Shown: one piece after another, positions 5,608 through 5,667 of the stretch
How the letters are laid out: each line of letters begins with the position of its first letter
Position numbering within the stretch: the stretch's first letter is position 1
From: an uncultured Prevotellaceae bacterium
GTDB taxonomy: Bacteria > Bacteroidota > Bacteroidia > Bacteroidales > Bacteroidaceae
Length of the DNA stretch: 5,667 nt
NCBI GenBank assembly: GCA_937891085.1
Contig: CALAEY010000063.1
Location: 1 to 5,667, forward strand
Direction of reading: 5' to 3'
Notes under the pieces: generated by a model
What the model was told of the DNA's origin: nothing
Databases searched by the model: none
Seen by the model: only the letters and a program-made list of their open reading frames with translations
Position numbers and translations under genes: made by a program

Positions 5608-5667
5608 GGTGTCATAGCTCAGTTGGTAGAGCAAAGGACTGAAAATCCTTGTGTCCCCGGTTCGATT
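5608..5667 (+). tRNA. tRNA-Phe (anticodon GAA), 3' end cut by the window
   Basis: The visible parts fold as a tRNA. The 5' acceptor strand is GGTGTCA (5608-5614), followed by T8 and A9. The D stem is GCTC/GAGC around the loop AGTTGGTA, with the conserved GG. The anticodon stem is AAGGA/TCCTT with loop CTGAAAA, so the anticodon GAA is at 5641-5643 and reads phenylalanine codons. A 5-nt variable loop GTGTC precedes the T stem CCCGG and the T loop TTCGATT. The window ends after the T loop, so the 3' T-stem strand and 3' acceptor strand are not seen. Confidence 0.96.

Overview
The window looks like a piece of a Bacteroidales chromosome (Prevotella/Bacteroides-like; genus not provable from sequence alone). 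The evidence is: promoters of the Bacteroidetes type (TTTG, about 20 nt, TAnnTTTG) instead of the usual -35/-10; no good Shine-Dalgarno sites at most starts; a PorT-type outer-membrane beta-barrel protein; and an efflux operon in the order FtsX-like permease, periplasmic adaptor, TolC, with the permease separate from its ATPase.

Plus strand, 79-3807: three genes for a MacAB-TolC-type tripartite exporter. They are an FtsX/MacB-like inner-membrane permease (79-1308), an inner-membrane-anchored periplasmic adaptor of the MacA/HlyD kind (1374-2474) and an outer-membrane TolC-family channel (2479-3807). The adaptor carries the spaced R-L-S residues that dock adaptors onto TolC. The ABC ATPase is not in the window and probably lies upstream of position 1. 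No promoter is visible before 79, so the operon most likely starts outside the window.

Convergent junction, 3807-3918: a strikingly regular element. Five 7-nt units (AACRTTA) start on the last base of the tolC stop codon. Five inverted units (TAAYGTT) lie 42 nt further on and run into the 3' end of the facing gene. The loop holds a perfect 16-bp palindrome and a short GC hairpin. The element probably acts as a bidirectional terminator.

Minus strand, 5475-3904: an outer-membrane beta-barrel protein (4759-5475), followed after 12 nt by a CvfB/YitL-family S1 RNA-binding protein (3904-4746). The two are probably co-transcribed from a promoter near 5514-5521.

Right edge: a tRNA-Phe(GAA) gene starts at 5608 on the plus strand behind a well-formed Bacteroidetes promoter, and is cut by the window end in the T loop.

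The exporter and its neighbours are ordinary family members. The least explained feature is the short-period AT-rich repeats (7 or 7.5 nt) in three non-coding gaps of this window: before the permease, before the adaptor, and at the convergent junction.
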